From positions 62,001 through 126,000 of the forward strand of contig NZ_JAHFZZ010000016.1 of NCBI RefSeq assembly GCF_018603905.1: a stretch of DNA of 64,000 nt, read 5' to 3'. Positions within the stretch are counted from its first letter, which is position 1. Each line of letters opens with the position of its first letter. The DNA comes from Nonomuraea sp. NEAU-A123 (GTDB taxonomy: Bacteria > Actinomycetota > Actinomycetes > Streptosporangiales > Streptosporangiaceae). This document shows, piece by piece, positions 7,981 through 17,537 of this stretch. Below the pieces are notes generated by a model. It was not told the origin of the DNA. It saw nothing but the letters and a program-made list of their open reading frames with translations, and did no database searches. The translations under genes were made by a program, and so were the position numbers.

Positions 7981-9330
7981 ATGAGAACCAGAAAGATCGC
8001 TGCCGCAGCAGCCGGCGTTACTGCCCTGCTCACCCTCACCGCCTGCGGTGGCGGCGCCGAAAGCGGCAGTGCCGCAAGCGGCAGCACCACCGTCAACTGG
8101 TGGACCTGGTCTCCCGACCAGGCCGCCGCTTACACCAAATGCATCCCCGCGTTCGAGAAGGCCAACCCGAACATCAAGGTCAAGATCACCCAGTACAACG
8201 TGAGCGACTACTTCACCAAGATCACGAGTGGTTTCGTCGCCCACAACGCGCCTGACGCCTTCCAGAACAGCGTGACCTTCTTCCAGTCCTACGCGAACCA
8301 GCACCAGCTCCTCGCCATGGACGACCTCATCAAGCAGTCGAACTACGACCTCGGCGTGTTCGCCGCGGGGGTCGACCTGTGGAAGTTCACCGATGGCAAG
8401 CAGTACGCCCTCCCGCTGGACTGGGCGGCCAGCGCCCTGTACTACAACAAGGCCCTCGTCACCAAGGCCGGACTGACGGACAAGGATCTGCAGAACCTCA
8501 CCTGGAATCCTGCGGACGGCGGCAGCTTCCTGTCCGTGGTCAAGCGGCTCACTGTCGACAAGAAGGGCGTCCGCGGCGACCAGCCGGGCTTCGACAAGGA
8601 GCACGTCGCGGTGTACGGGGTCGGCGCCATGGCCTCGGACGACAACCTCGGTCAGACGACATGGGGCTCGTTCGCCGCCAGCACCGGCTTCCAGCTCACC
8701 GACAAGCCCAACTGGCCCGGCCAGTTCAACTACGGCGACAAACGCTTCATCGCCACGATGGACTTCATGCGCAAGCTGTCCGACGACGGTTACGCACCCG
8801 AGCTCGGCCAGTTCACCACCGGCCAGGCGGACCAGATCGGCTCGGGCTCCGTGGCGATGGTGTCCGGCGGCTCGTGGGACGCGGCCTCGCTGGCGAAACT
8901 GCCCGGCCTCAAGCTCGGCATCGCCCCGGTGGTGAAGTCGCCCGACGGCACTCGTTCGCTCATCAGCAACATGAACGGCAACAACATCTGGTCCGGCACC
9001 CCCCACCCCCAGCAGACCTGGAAATGGGTCTCCTACATGGGCTCGAAGGAGTGCCAGACGACGGCCGCCACCTTCAACGGCTCGTTCTTCCCGTCCATCG
9101 CCGCCTCCATGCAGGCGCTGGTCGACTCCTCGGCCAAGAACGGCCTCGACCTGTCCCTGTTCGGCGAGTACCAGGCCAAGGGCGCGCTCTTCCCGGCGCC
9201 GGCCTACAACAACGGCGCGGCGATGGAGTCGAAGATCAGGCCACAGTTCGAGGCGTTCTTCATGCACCAGGTGAACGACGAGGTGTGGCCAGCCCTTCAG
9301 AAGCAGACCGCGCAGATCATCTCCGGCTGA
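7981..9330 (+). CDS. Sugar ABC transporter substrate-binding lipoprotein
   Basis: A 449-residue extracellular solute-binding protein of the MalE class. It has a basic N-region, a hydrophobic core and a lipobox (LTAC, Cys at about residue 22), so it should be cleaved and lipid-anchored outside the membrane. The body shows the usual family features, such as VNWWTWSPDQ near the start and the aromatic-rich sugar-binding cleft. It is third in the operon, directly before two glycosidases, so its ligand is probably an oligosaccharide carrying alpha-galactose and/or fucose. The ligand assignment is inferred. Confidence 0.93.
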   Translation: MRTRKIAAAAAGVTALLTLTACGGGAESGSAASGSTTVNWWTWSPDQAAAYTKCIPAFEKANPNIKVKITQYNVSDYFTKITSGFVAHNAPDAFQNSVTFFQSYANQHQLLAMDDLIKQSNYDLGVFAAGVDLWKFTDGKQYALPLDWAASALYYNKALVTKAGLTDKDLQNLTWNPADGGSFLSVVKRLTVDKKGVRGDQPGFDKEHVAVYGVGAMASDDNLGQTTWGSFAASTGFQLTDKPNWPGQFNYGDKRFIATMDFMRKLSDDGYAPELGQFTTGQADQIGSGSVAMVSGGSWDAASLAKLPGLKLGIAPVVKSPDGTRSLISNMNGNNIWSGTPHPQQTWKWVSYMGSKECQTTAATFNGSFFPSIAASMQALVDSSAKNGLDLSLFGEYQAKGALFPAPAYNNGAAMESKIRPQFEAFFMHQVNDEVWPALQKQTAQIISG

Positions 9331-9393
9331 CACCGGGCCGGCCCAGATCGGCCGCAGCCGATTTGGGCCGGCCCACGAGCACACGAAGGAAGC

Positions 9394-11583
9394 ATGTCTA
9401 CGACAGAACAGCCGGCGCCCATCGTTCACCTGCGTGGCGGCTCAACCAGCTTCATCGTGGAGATCTCCGCGCCAGTGCCGCGAGTGCTGCACTGGGGCGC
9501 GGACCTCGGCGAGCTGTCCGCCGCCGAGCTCGACACGGTCCGCGTGACCGCCGTCCCGAGCGTCACCCACAACTCGACCGACACACCACGCCGGCTGAGC
9601 GTTCTCCCGACCGAAGCGGACGCCTGGTCGGGCACCCCGGGCATCGAAGGACGGCTCCGGTCGACGGGCATGCCCTATCCGCGCTTCGACCTCGTCGGCC
9701 ACACCGTCGAGGAGGATGGCTCGGCTCTCGTGATCGCACTGCGGTCCGGCGAATTCGGCCTCACCGTCCACCTGCGGTACGCGCTCGACGAGCACGGCAT
9801 CCTCGCGACCAGCGCTGATGTCACGCGCATGAACGTCGATGATCAGCAGGCCGCCGACGTCTTCGATCTCTCGGCGCTCACGATCATTCTCCCGCTGCCC
9901 GAACGGGCCGTGGAGCTCGTGGACTTCACGGGCAAATGGTCTCGGGAACGCAGTCCGCAGCGCACCGACATCCCGTTCGGGACCCACCTGCGTGAGAGCC
10001 GCCGGGGGCGGCCGTCGTTGGACTCCCCGTACCTGCTGTTGGCCGGGACGAGGTCTTTCGGCTTCCGTACCGGGGAGGTGTGGGGGCTGCACGTCGGCTG
10101 GAGCGGGAACCAGCGCTATTACGTGGAGCAGCCGCCGGAAGGAGCGGGCGCGCATCGGGCGGTCCTCGGCGGCGGGGAACTGCTGCTGCCCGGGGAGGTC
10201 GCACTCGGCGCAGGCGACTCCTACCGCACCCCGACGCTCTACTTCGCCTGGTCCGACCAGGGGATGGACGGCGTGGCCGGCCGTTTCCACGACATGCTCC
10301 GGTCCCGGCCGCAACACCCGGCCGGCCCACGGCCCCTGGTGCTCAACACCTGGGAGGCCGTTTACTTCAACCACGACCTCGAAACCCTCATCGACCTCGT
10401 CGACCGTGCCGCGACGGTCGGTGTGGAACGCATCGTCCTCGACGACGGCTGGTTCCTCGGGCGCCGCAGCGATCGGACGGGCCTGGGTGACTGGTTCGTC
10501 GATCCCGAGGTCTGGCCGCAGGGGCTGTCGCCGTTCGTCGAGCGGGTCCGTTCCCACGGTATGCAGTTCGGCCTCTGGTTCGAACCCGAGATGATCAACC
10601 TCAGCTCACGCCTCGCCCAGGAGCATCCGAGCTGGGTACTCGCACCGGCCGCGGGCGCCGGCCCCGCCTTCCGGCACCAGCATGTCCTCAACATCGCGGA
10701 CGAGGACGCGTGGCAGTTCCTGTTCGACCGCATCGACGCGCTCGTGTCCGAATACGCGATCGACTACATCAAGTGGGATCACAACCGCGAACTGCACGAG
10801 GCCGGCCGCCGGGACGCCGGTGGGCGAGCCGGCGTCCGGGCGCAGACCGAGGCGCTCTATCGGCTCCTCGACGCACTCCGGACCAAGCACCGCGGCCTGG
10901 AGATCGAGTCGTGCGCGAGCGGCGGCGGCCGGATCGACCTGGGCATCCTGCAGCGCACCGATCGCGTCTGGGCATCCGACTGCAACGATCCGGTCGAGCG
11001 GCAGCAGATCCAGCGCTGGACCGGGCAGCTGGTCCCGCCTGAGCTCATCGGAACCCACCTCGGAGCCGCCGAGGCCCACACGACGAACCGCGTCACCTCG
11101 CTGTCGTTCCGCCTGGCCACGGCCTTGTTCGGGCACGCGGGCATCGAGCAGGGCCTGACCGCGTGCGACGACGACGAGCTGGGGACGATCCGGGCGTGGG
11201 CGGATCTCTACAAGGAACTGCGGCCGCTGCTGCACAGCGGACGCGTCGTCCGAGCCGATGTCGCCGACGAGCAGACACTGCTGCACGGCGTCGTCAGCCA
11301 GGACCGACGCGAGGCCGTGTTCAGCTGGGCTCGGCTCGGCACCTCGCCGGCGATCCAGGCCGGCCGGGTGCCGTTGCCCGGCCTCGATCCCGGACGCAGC
11401 TATCGGCTGCGGCTGCGTACCGAGATCGGAGCACCGGTGCTGCACGAGTACGCCCCGGAATGGCTGGCCGCCGCGGAGCGGGGCACCGTGACGCTGAGCG
11501 GACACGTCCTGGCGCGGCTCGGACTGCTCATGCCCACGCTGCAGCCCCAGCAGGCGATCGTCCTGCAGCTTGACGCCGCCTAG
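9394..11583 (+). CDS. GH36 alpha-galactosidase
   Basis: A 729-residue glycoside hydrolase of family 36. The N-terminal beta-sandwich is followed by a TIM barrel with the diagnostic segments LDDGWFLGRR, GLWFEPEMIN, YIKWDHNRE and SCASGGGRIDLG. By family analogy Asp462 (in KWDHNR) is the nucleophile and Asp529 (in WASDCND) the acid/base. There is no signal peptide, so it should act in the cytoplasm on imported oligosaccharide. It sits between the importer and the fucosidase; together they could strip alpha-galactose and alpha-L-fucose, for example from blood-group-like or xyloglucan-type side chains. Confidence 0.93.
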   Translation: MSTTEQPAPIVHLRGGSTSFIVEISAPVPRVLHWGADLGELSAAELDTVRVTAVPSVTHNSTDTPRRLSVLPTEADAWSGTPGIEGRLRSTGMPYPRFDLVGHTVEEDGSALVIALRSGEFGLTVHLRYALDEHGILATSADVTRMNVDDQQAADVFDLSALTIILPLPERAVELVDFTGKWSRERSPQRTDIPFGTHLRESRRGRPSLDSPYLLLAGTRSFGFRTGEVWGLHVGWSGNQRYYVEQPPEGAGAHRAVLGGGELLLPGEVALGAGDSYRTPTLYFAWSDQGMDGVAGRFHDMLRSRPQHPAGPRPLVLNTWEAVYFNHDLETLIDLVDRAATVGVERIVLDDGWFLGRRSDRTGLGDWFVDPEVWPQGLSPFVERVRSHGMQFGLWFEPEMINLSSRLAQEHPSWVLAPAAGAGPAFRHQHVLNIADEDAWQFLFDRIDALVSEYAIDYIKWDHNRELHEAGRRDAGGRAGVRAQTEALYRLLDALRTKHRGLEIESCASGGGRIDLGILQRTDRVWASDCNDPVERQQIQRWTGQLVPPELIGTHLGAAEAHTTNRVTSLSFRLATALFGHAGIEQGLTACDDDELGTIRAWADLYKELRPLLHSGRVVRADVADEQTLLHGVVSQDRREAVFSWARLGTSPAIQAGRVPLPGLDPGRSYRLRLRTEIGAPVLHEYAPEWLAAAERGTVTLSGHVLARLGLLMPTLQPQQAIVLQLDAA

Positions 11584-11629
11584 ACCGGCATTGACCCTGG
11601 ACCGGCACGACCCTGGAGAGTGAGCGACC

Positions 11630-13972
11630 ATGCCTCTGGCCGGCACCGACCACCTGAGCGACGACAGCCCGCCGGCGCCGGCCGATGCCGGCGAGCTGTG
11701 GTACCGCGCGCCCGCGACTCGCTGGTTCGAGGCCCTCCCCATCGGCAACGGCCGCCTGGGCGGGATGGTCTACGGCGGCACCGACGCTGACCGGATCCAG
11801 TTGTCCGAGTCGACGGCCTGGTCCGGCGCGCCATCCGACAACGATGTCAGCCCTACTGGACTCGACCAGCTCGACCACATTCGGGCGCTGCTGTTCGCCG
11901 GCGAGCACGCGCGGGCGCAGAAGTTGACGGCCGAACACCTGCTGGGCCGCCCCACATCGTTCGGCACCAATCTCCCGCTGCCGGAGGTCGTGATCGAGCA
12001 CAACGACGGCGGCCCGGTCCAGGACTATCGCCGCGGCCTGAGTCTCACCGACGGCGTCGTCCGGTCGGCCTTCACCCGCCGCGGCATCCGGTACACGACC
12101 GAAGCGTTCGCCTCGCATCCCGCCCGGCTGATCGCCTACCGTCTCGAAGCCGCCACGCCGGGCGCCGTCAGCCTCCAGGTGTCCGTCGGCGAGGGCGTCT
12201 TCCCGCTGGCGACAAGGATGGAGAACGAGGATCTCGTACTGTCCGGGCGAGCGGTCGAGACGCTGCACAGCAACGGCCGCGACGGCGTCGATCTCACCAT
12301 CCGGATCAGGCTCCTGCACGACGGCGGGACCAAGACCGCCACCGGTGGGCGGCTCCTGCTCGACGGCGCCGACTCGGCGACCATCCTCGTCGCGATCGGG
12401 ACGAGCTGGCAGTACGGTCAGCCGGACGAGGACGCCCTCGACCCGCTGGACGCGGCCGCGTCGCGGAGCTGGCCGGAGCTCCGGGACGCCCACCTCGCGG
12501 ACGTCTCCGAGCTGATGCGGCGGGTATCGATCGACCTCGGCAGCACCGGCCCAGACCTCCGGGAGCTGCCGACCGACCAGCGTCGCGACCGGCTGTCCGC
12601 CGGCGAAGAGGATCCGGAGCTGGTCGCCCTCTACTTCCAGTACGGCAGATACCTCACCATCGCCGGATCGCGGCACGACTCGCCACTTCCCCTGGCGCTA
12701 CAGGGACTCTGGAACGACGGCCTGGCCAGCAGCGCGCCCTGGACGAACGACTTCCACCTCGACATGAACACCCAGCAGAACTACTGGGCTGCCGAGGCGA
12801 CCGGCCTCGGCGAATGCCAGGAACCCCTGCTCCGCCTCGTCGAGAACCTCCGGCTGCACGGCCGCGACACCGCCCGCCGGCTCTACGGCGCACGTGGATG
12901 GGTCGCCCACACGGTCACCAACGCCTGGGGCTACACCGCGCCCGGATGGGGCACGGGTTGGGGACTGAATGTCACCGGCGGCGCCTGGATCGCCATGCAG
13001 CACTGGGAGCGGTGGGAGTACGGCCGGAACGTGCAGTTCCTCCGCGACCGCGCCTACCCGGTGATCAAGGAGGCCGCCGAGTTCTTCCTCGACTACCTCG
13101 TCCCCGAGCCTGATCACGGCTGGCTCGTCACCGGCCCGTCCGACTCGCCGGAGAACTGGTATCTCACAGCCACCGGAGAGGAATGCTCGGTGTCGATGGG
13201 GTCGACCTGCGACCGCGTGTTCGTCGACGCGATCTTCCGGATGTGCGTCGAAGCCTCCGAACGGCTGGACCTCGACACCTCACTCCGCGAACGGGTCCGC
13301 GAGGCGCGCCGGCGACTCCCGCCGTTCCAGATCGGACGCCACGGCCAGGTGCAGGAGTGGCTGATCGACCTCGACGAAGCAGTGCCCAGCCACCGGCACA
13401 CCTCACACCTGATGGCGCTCTACCCGGAGCGGCAGATCACTCCACGGGGCACCCCCGACCTCGCCCGCGCGGCCCGGGTGACCATCGAGCGCCGCGAGGC
13501 GGCGCCCGGATGGGAACAGACCGAGTGGGTCGAGGCCAACCTCGCCGTCTACTTCGCCCGGCTGCTCGACGGCGACACCGCCTGCCAGCACATCCGCAGC
13601 CTCATCGCGGACACCAGCGAGGCGAACCTGCTGTCCTTCTCCGCCGGCGGCGTCGCCGGCGCGGCCCAGAACATCTACTCCTTCGACGGCAACGCCGGCG
13701 GCACGGCGGGCATCGCCGAGATGCTCCTCCAGTCCGACGGCGAAGAGATCGAGCTGCTGCCCGCACTCCCATCCGCGTGGCCCAGCGGATCGGTGCGCGG
13801 GCTCCGGGCCCGCGGCGGCCTCGAAGTCGACCTCAGCTGGACCGGTGGTCACCTGGACCACGCCACCGTTCGGGCACCTGGGCCCGTGCGGACACGCGTT
13901 CGCTACCGGGACGACGTACATCTCTGCCAGGTCCGGCCCGGGAGGCCGTACCGGATCGCTCCGGTTCGCTGA
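11630..13972 (+). CDS. GH95 alpha-L-fucosidase
   Basis: A 780-residue protein matching family GH95 along its whole length. The N-terminal domain starts with LWYRAPATRWFEALPIGNGRLG, the signature start of this family, and the (alpha/alpha)6 barrel contains LDMNTQQNYWAAE (about residues 378-390) and VSMGSTCDRVFVDAIF. GH95 enzymes are inverting alpha-L-fucosidases (many cut 1,2-linked fucose); some members are alpha-L-galactosidases. No signal peptide was seen, so it is intracellular. It follows the GH36 gene by 46 bp. The presence of fuconate-pathway genes downstream supports L-fucose as the released sugar. Confidence 0.93.
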   Translation: MPLAGTDHLSDDSPPAPADAGELWYRAPATRWFEALPIGNGRLGGMVYGGTDADRIQLSESTAWSGAPSDNDVSPTGLDQLDHIRALLFAGEHARAQKLTAEHLLGRPTSFGTNLPLPEVVIEHNDGGPVQDYRRGLSLTDGVVRSAFTRRGIRYTTEAFASHPARLIAYRLEAATPGAVSLQVSVGEGVFPLATRMENEDLVLSGRAVETLHSNGRDGVDLTIRIRLLHDGGTKTATGGRLLLDGADSATILVAIGTSWQYGQPDEDALDPLDAAASRSWPELRDAHLADVSELMRRVSIDLGSTGPDLRELPTDQRRDRLSAGEEDPELVALYFQYGRYLTIAGSRHDSPLPLALQGLWNDGLASSAPWTNDFHLDMNTQQNYWAAEATGLGECQEPLLRLVENLRLHGRDTARRLYGARGWVAHTVTNAWGYTAPGWGTGWGLNVTGGAWIAMQHWERWEYGRNVQFLRDRAYPVIKEAAEFFLDYLVPEPDHGWLVTGPSDSPENWYLTATGEECSVSMGSTCDRVFVDAIFRMCVEASERLDLDTSLRERVREARRRLPPFQIGRHGQVQEWLIDLDEAVPSHRHTSHLMALYPERQITPRGTPDLARAARVTIERREAAPGWEQTEWVEANLAVYFARLLDGDTACQHIRSLIADTSEANLLSFSAGGVAGAAQNIYSFDGNAGGTAGIAEMLLQSDGEEIELLPALPSAWPSGSVRGLRARGGLEVDLSWTGGHLDHATVRAPGPVRTRVRYRDDVHLCQVRPGRPYRIAPVR

Positions 13973-14157
13973 CCGACGGCAAGATGGCCACCCTCGGCTC
14001 GTCCGGCACGAGCCGGGGCCGCCTTCGTCTTGCCTCGCGGACGTTCGGTACATTCCTTCTCCGAAAGTTCGACATCCGCTGTTCGACGTTGCCGGGCCCC
14101 GGGCGGCGATGGCTGAATCAATGCCAACACCACAGGCACAACGAAGTGGGAGCCAGC

Positions 14158-15024
14158 GTGTCGAAGACACACTCCGTTCGCGTCGACGCACACCAGCATT
14201 TCTGGGACCCGGCCAGGTTCCGCTATCCCTGGATGGACGACGCCGCACTGGATCCCGTGCGCCGCCCGTACACGCCGGACGACCTCGCCGGCGAGCTCAC
14301 GGCCAACGGCATCGACGGTACCGTTCTCGTCCAGACCGTCGCTGACCTCGCCGAGACGCGCCTGTTCCTGGACATCGCCCGCGAGACCCCGTTCGTCCAC
14401 GGTGTCGTCGGGTGGGTGGACCTCACCTCGCCCACTGTCGGCGAGGTCCTCGACGAGCTGCTCGACGAGTACGGGGCGCTTCTCGTCGGCATCCGCCACC
14501 AGGTCCACGACGAGGACGACGCCGCGTGGCTGGGACGTCCCGACGTCCGGCACGGACTCGCCCAGGTGGCGGCCCGCGGACTCGCCTACGACCTGCTCGT
14601 GCGGACCCGCGAACTCCCTGCCGCCACCGCCGCCGTCGCGGCCCTGCCCGACCTTCGTTTCGTGCTCGACCACATCGCCAAGCCCGGCATCGCCGGCGGC
14701 TGGGACGAACCCTGGGCGGCTGCCATCGTCCACCTCGCCGCGCTCCCCAACGTGCGCGTCAAGCTCTCCGGCATGGTCACCGAAGCGGACTGGACCAACT
14801 GGTCCGCGGAGACGCTGCGGCCCTTCATCGATCGCGTCATCGACCTGTTCACCGTCGACCGCGTCATGTTCGGCTCCGACTGGCCCGTCTGCCTGCTCGC
14901 GGCATCGGCCTACGGCGACGTCGTCGACGCGGTCTCCACCGTGCTGAGCGGCCTGAGCCCTACCGAATCGGAACAGGTCTTCGGCCGCAACGCACAGACG
15001 TACTACCGGCTGCCGGGCAGCTGA
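14158..15024 (+). CDS. Amidohydrolase-family lactonase (L-fucono-1,5-lactonase-like)
   Basis: A 288-residue TIM-barrel metal hydrolase of the amidohydrolase_2 type. It has the N-terminal metal motif DAHQHFWDP (HxH at residues 12-14), DHIAKP in the middle and the C-terminal FGSDWPVC carrying the metal Asp. This subgroup includes L-fuconolactonase and L-rhamnonolactonase. The GTG at 14158 is preferred because GGGAG lies five bases upstream; an in-frame GTG at 14146 is possible. It would open the lactone made by the sugar dehydrogenase. The last 22 bp overlap the 3' end of the convergent aldo-keto reductase gene. Confidence 0.88.
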   Translation: MSKTHSVRVDAHQHFWDPARFRYPWMDDAALDPVRRPYTPDDLAGELTANGIDGTVLVQTVADLAETRLFLDIARETPFVHGVVGWVDLTSPTVGEVLDELLDEYGALLVGIRHQVHDEDDAAWLGRPDVRHGLAQVAARGLAYDLLVRTRELPAATAAVAALPDLRFVLDHIAKPGIAGGWDEPWAAAIVHLAALPNVRVKLSGMVTEADWTNWSAETLRPFIDRVIDLFTVDRVMFGSDWPVCLLAASAYGDVVDAVSTVLSGLSPTESEQVFGRNAQTYYRLPGS

Positions 15025-16028
15025 GGCTCTGGGCAGGGTGCGTCGGGTCGGAGCAGGCCCTCTGCGCGAAGGTCGGCCCAGAGGGCCGACGGGATGTCGA
15101 CGGACAGAAGCCCGAGGTCCATGTCGAGCTCGTCGAGTGATCTGGGTCCGAGGAGCACACTGCACACTTGCGGGTGGGCAAGGGGGAACTGCACGGCGGC
15201 GGCGGCCATGGGGACGTCGTGGCGAGCGCAGATGCCGCGGATACGGCGCGCGCGGTCGAGGACTTCGGCCGATGCCGGGACGTAGTCGAAGGTCGTGCCC
15301 GGCTCCGGGTCGATGAGGATGCCGCTGTTGAACACTCCCCCGACGACGACCGAGGTCGTGCGCCGGACGCACATAGGAAGGAGCTCATCCATCCCGCTTT
15401 GGTCGAGCAACGTGTATCGGCCGGCGAGGAGGATGACGTCGAGGTCGCAGTCGCGGACGAGTTTCGTCAGGACCGAGGTGCTGTTCATGCCCGCACCGAT
15501 GGCCCGCACCTCGCCGTCGGCCCGGAGCTCGCTCAGCGCTTTGTACGCGGTGGTGCTTGCCTGCTCGAAGTGCTCGTCGGGGTCGTGCAGGAGGAGGATG
15601 TCGAACCGGTCCACACCGACACGCCGCAGGCTTTCCTCGACCGACTGGCGGATGCCGTTCTCACTGAAGTCCCAGACCGGGCCGGCGGATGGGACGTCCT
15701 TGTAGAAGGGTTCCCCGTTGAAGTACTGGCTGTCATCGCGGGGCGCGCCTTCGCGCAGGAGCCGGCCAACCTTGGTGGAGATCACCAGCTCGTCTCGGGG
15801 AATGCCGGCGATCGCCGCTCGGACACGCTGTTCAGCGAGCCCGTGTCCGTACAGCGGGGCGGTGTCAAGGTAACGAATGCCGCGTCCCAGTGCTCGCGCG
15901 ATGACCGCCGCGGCGTCTTCGTCGCTGATGGGACTCAGGAAGTTGCCGAGCGAGGCGGTGCCGAGGCCGATCCGCGGCAGGCGCAGCCCGGTGTCGCCGA
16001 TCTGGACGGTCGCCTGCGGATCGATCAC
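15003..16028 (-). CDS. Aldo/keto reductase, sugar 1-dehydrogenase-like
   Basis: A 341-residue aldo/keto reductase: an N-terminal barrel entry (LRLPRIGLGTASLGN), the catalytic Asp/Tyr in YLDTAPLYGHG, then VISTKVGRLL and LLLHDPDEH. The insert and length fit the D-threo-aldose/L-fucose 1-dehydrogenase subgroup better than general AKRs. It probably oxidises L-fucose to the lactone. The stop lies inside the coding end of the opposite-strand lactonase gene. The ATG at 16028 overlaps the stop of the upstream dehydratase gene (ATGA), so the two minus-strand genes are co-expressed. Confidence 0.87.
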   Translation of the reverse strand: MIDPQATVQIGDTGLRLPRIGLGTASLGNFLSPISDEDAAAVIARALGRGIRYLDTAPLYGHGLAEQRVRAAIAGIPRDELVISTKVGRLLREGAPRDDSQYFNGEPFYKDVPSAGPVWDFSENGIRQSVEESLRRVGVDRFDILLLHDPDEHFEQASTTAYKALSELRADGEVRAIGAGMNSTSVLTKLVRDCDLDVILLAGRYTLLDQSGMDELLPMCVRRTTSVVVGGVFNSGILIDPEPGTTFDYVPASAEVLDRARRIRGICARHDVPMAAAAVQFPLAHPQVCSVLLGPRSLDELDMDLGLLSVDIPSALWADLRAEGLLRPDAPCPEPQLPGSR

Positions 16029-17293
16029 TGTCCGCCTCCGGGGGTCGGGAACTGCGTGGGGTCGAAATGGACGCGGAGCGACCGGTCCAGCTTGGCGGCG
16101 GTTTCGTCCTGATCGGTGACGCGGCCGACACCGGGGATCTGCCAGTCGCGACGGGCCTCACGCCGGATGGCCGTCGACGCGCCGGGAGCTTGCGGACGTT
16201 CCAGGTAGCCCTCGCGCACCACGCTGCGTTGCTCGAACGCGTCCTGCGTCCACGGGATGAACTCGGCCAGCGGTGGCACGTCGCTCAGCGTCGTACCGAC
16301 GAGGTGCTGATGTACCTGCATCATGTCGCCGGCATGCGGGGCGACCCGCAACCCGTGCGCGGCCGCGTGCTGAGCGACCTGAAGCCATTCGGTGACACCG
16401 CCAACGCGGGTCACATCCACCTGCACCACGCGAATCGCGTCGGCCGCGATGAAGCCGGCAAAGTGGTGATAGGAGTACAGGCTCTCCCCGGCGGCGATGT
16501 CGACGTTCGTTGCCTGTTGCAGCCGGGCGTGCCCGTCCAGGGCGTCGGCGTGCAGGGGTTCCTCGATCCAGTCCATGCCGACCTCTTCCAGAACCGGCAG
16601 GAGCCGGGTGGCCGTCGACAGGTCCCAGCGCTGGTTGGCGTCGCACATCAGGGTGATGTCATCACCGATCGCTCGGCGAACCGTCCGTACCCGACGGGCA
16701 TCCTCCCGCCAGTCGGACTTGCCGACCTTGACCTTCACTCGATGCCAGCCCTGATCGATCAGCGAGGTGAGATCCCGCACCAGCGTGTCGACCGGATAGT
16801 TCAGCCAGCCTCCGTCGGTGTTGTAGGTCTCGATCGCCTCGGCGCCGCCGCCCAGCAGCCGCCACAGCGGTACCCCGGCCCGTTGCGCCGCGAGATCCCA
16901 CAGCGCGATGTCGACCATGGCCAGTGCCATGTGCACCACGCCGGCCCGGCCGAGCCAATGGGTGGGCAGCCAGTACAACCGTTTCCAGGTCCCGAGAACG
17001 TCCTCGGACGCGGCTCCCAGCAACGCGGGCGCGTAGTAGCGGCTGATGACGTCGCACAGCAACTCCGGACCGCAATGCACTCCGGAGATGCCCGTTCCGA
17101 CACGTCCGTCAGCGGTACGGATCTCGACCACCGGCACGATCCAGGACCGCAACGACGCCGTGGAGTCGGCGATCGGCTGCTTGAGAGGGACGGCCAGCGC
17201 ATAGGTCTCCACTGACGTGATCACCGCACCGGCGTCGCCGGACGGCAGGTCCACCAGCGCTGGCGAGAGCACGCCGAACGCGTCTAGTTCCAT
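16025..17293 (-). CDS. Enolase-superfamily sugar-acid dehydratase (L-fuconate dehydratase-like)
   Basis: A 422-residue member of the mandelate racemase/muconate lactonizing enzyme group. The capping domain precedes a barrel with the K187-x-K189 base motif (RVKVKVG), metal ligands Asp218 (CDAN), Glu244 (EEP) and Glu270 (AGE), and a catalytic Asp293/His320 dyad (VAPH). These mark an acid-sugar dehydratase. Context (fucosidase, fucose dehydrogenase, lactonase) suggests L-fuconate or a similar deoxy-acid as substrate. AGGAAGG upstream supports the ATG at 17293. The 244 bp between it and the divergent gene at 17538 hold only the two promoters. Confidence 0.87.
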   Translation of the reverse strand: MELDAFGVLSPALVDLPSGDAGAVITSVETYALAVPLKQPIADSTASLRSWIVPVVEIRTADGRVGTGISGVHCGPELLCDVISRYYAPALLGAASEDVLGTWKRLYWLPTHWLGRAGVVHMALAMVDIALWDLAAQRAGVPLWRLLGGGAEAIETYNTDGGWLNYPVDTLVRDLTSLIDQGWHRVKVKVGKSDWREDARRVRTVRRAIGDDITLMCDANQRWDLSTATRLLPVLEEVGMDWIEEPLHADALDGHARLQQATNVDIAAGESLYSYHHFAGFIAADAIRVVQVDVTRVGGVTEWLQVAQHAAAHGLRVAPHAGDMMQVHQHLVGTTLSDVPPLAEFIPWTQDAFEQRSVVREGYLERPQAPGASTAIRREARRDWQIPGVGRVTDQDETAAKLDRSLRVHFDPTQFPTPGGGQ

Positions 17294-17537
17294 CCCTATC
17301 CTTCCTGAACGGGCGGCGCACGCTGCCCGAGAGGGTCAAGTACGGCACATTCAGTCACGGGAACCGTGCTCGCAACAACGACGATCTGTGAATCGCGGCC
17401 ATCCGCAACTCGAATAACGCCTGGTAGCGGCGGCCGGAGCCACATCGGGGCAGAGCCAGGGCGTTGCCCTCCGGTGGTGGCCCGCGTGACCCCCAGTAAA
17501 GTGCGGGTCCGCCGGGTGCTGAGAGGTGAGGGTGGAC

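Noticed and set aside
7942..9429. A 495-codon minus-strand frame opposite the binding-protein gene
   Set aside because: No recognisable motif, no ribosome site, and it is fully antisense to a well-supported lipoprotein gene.
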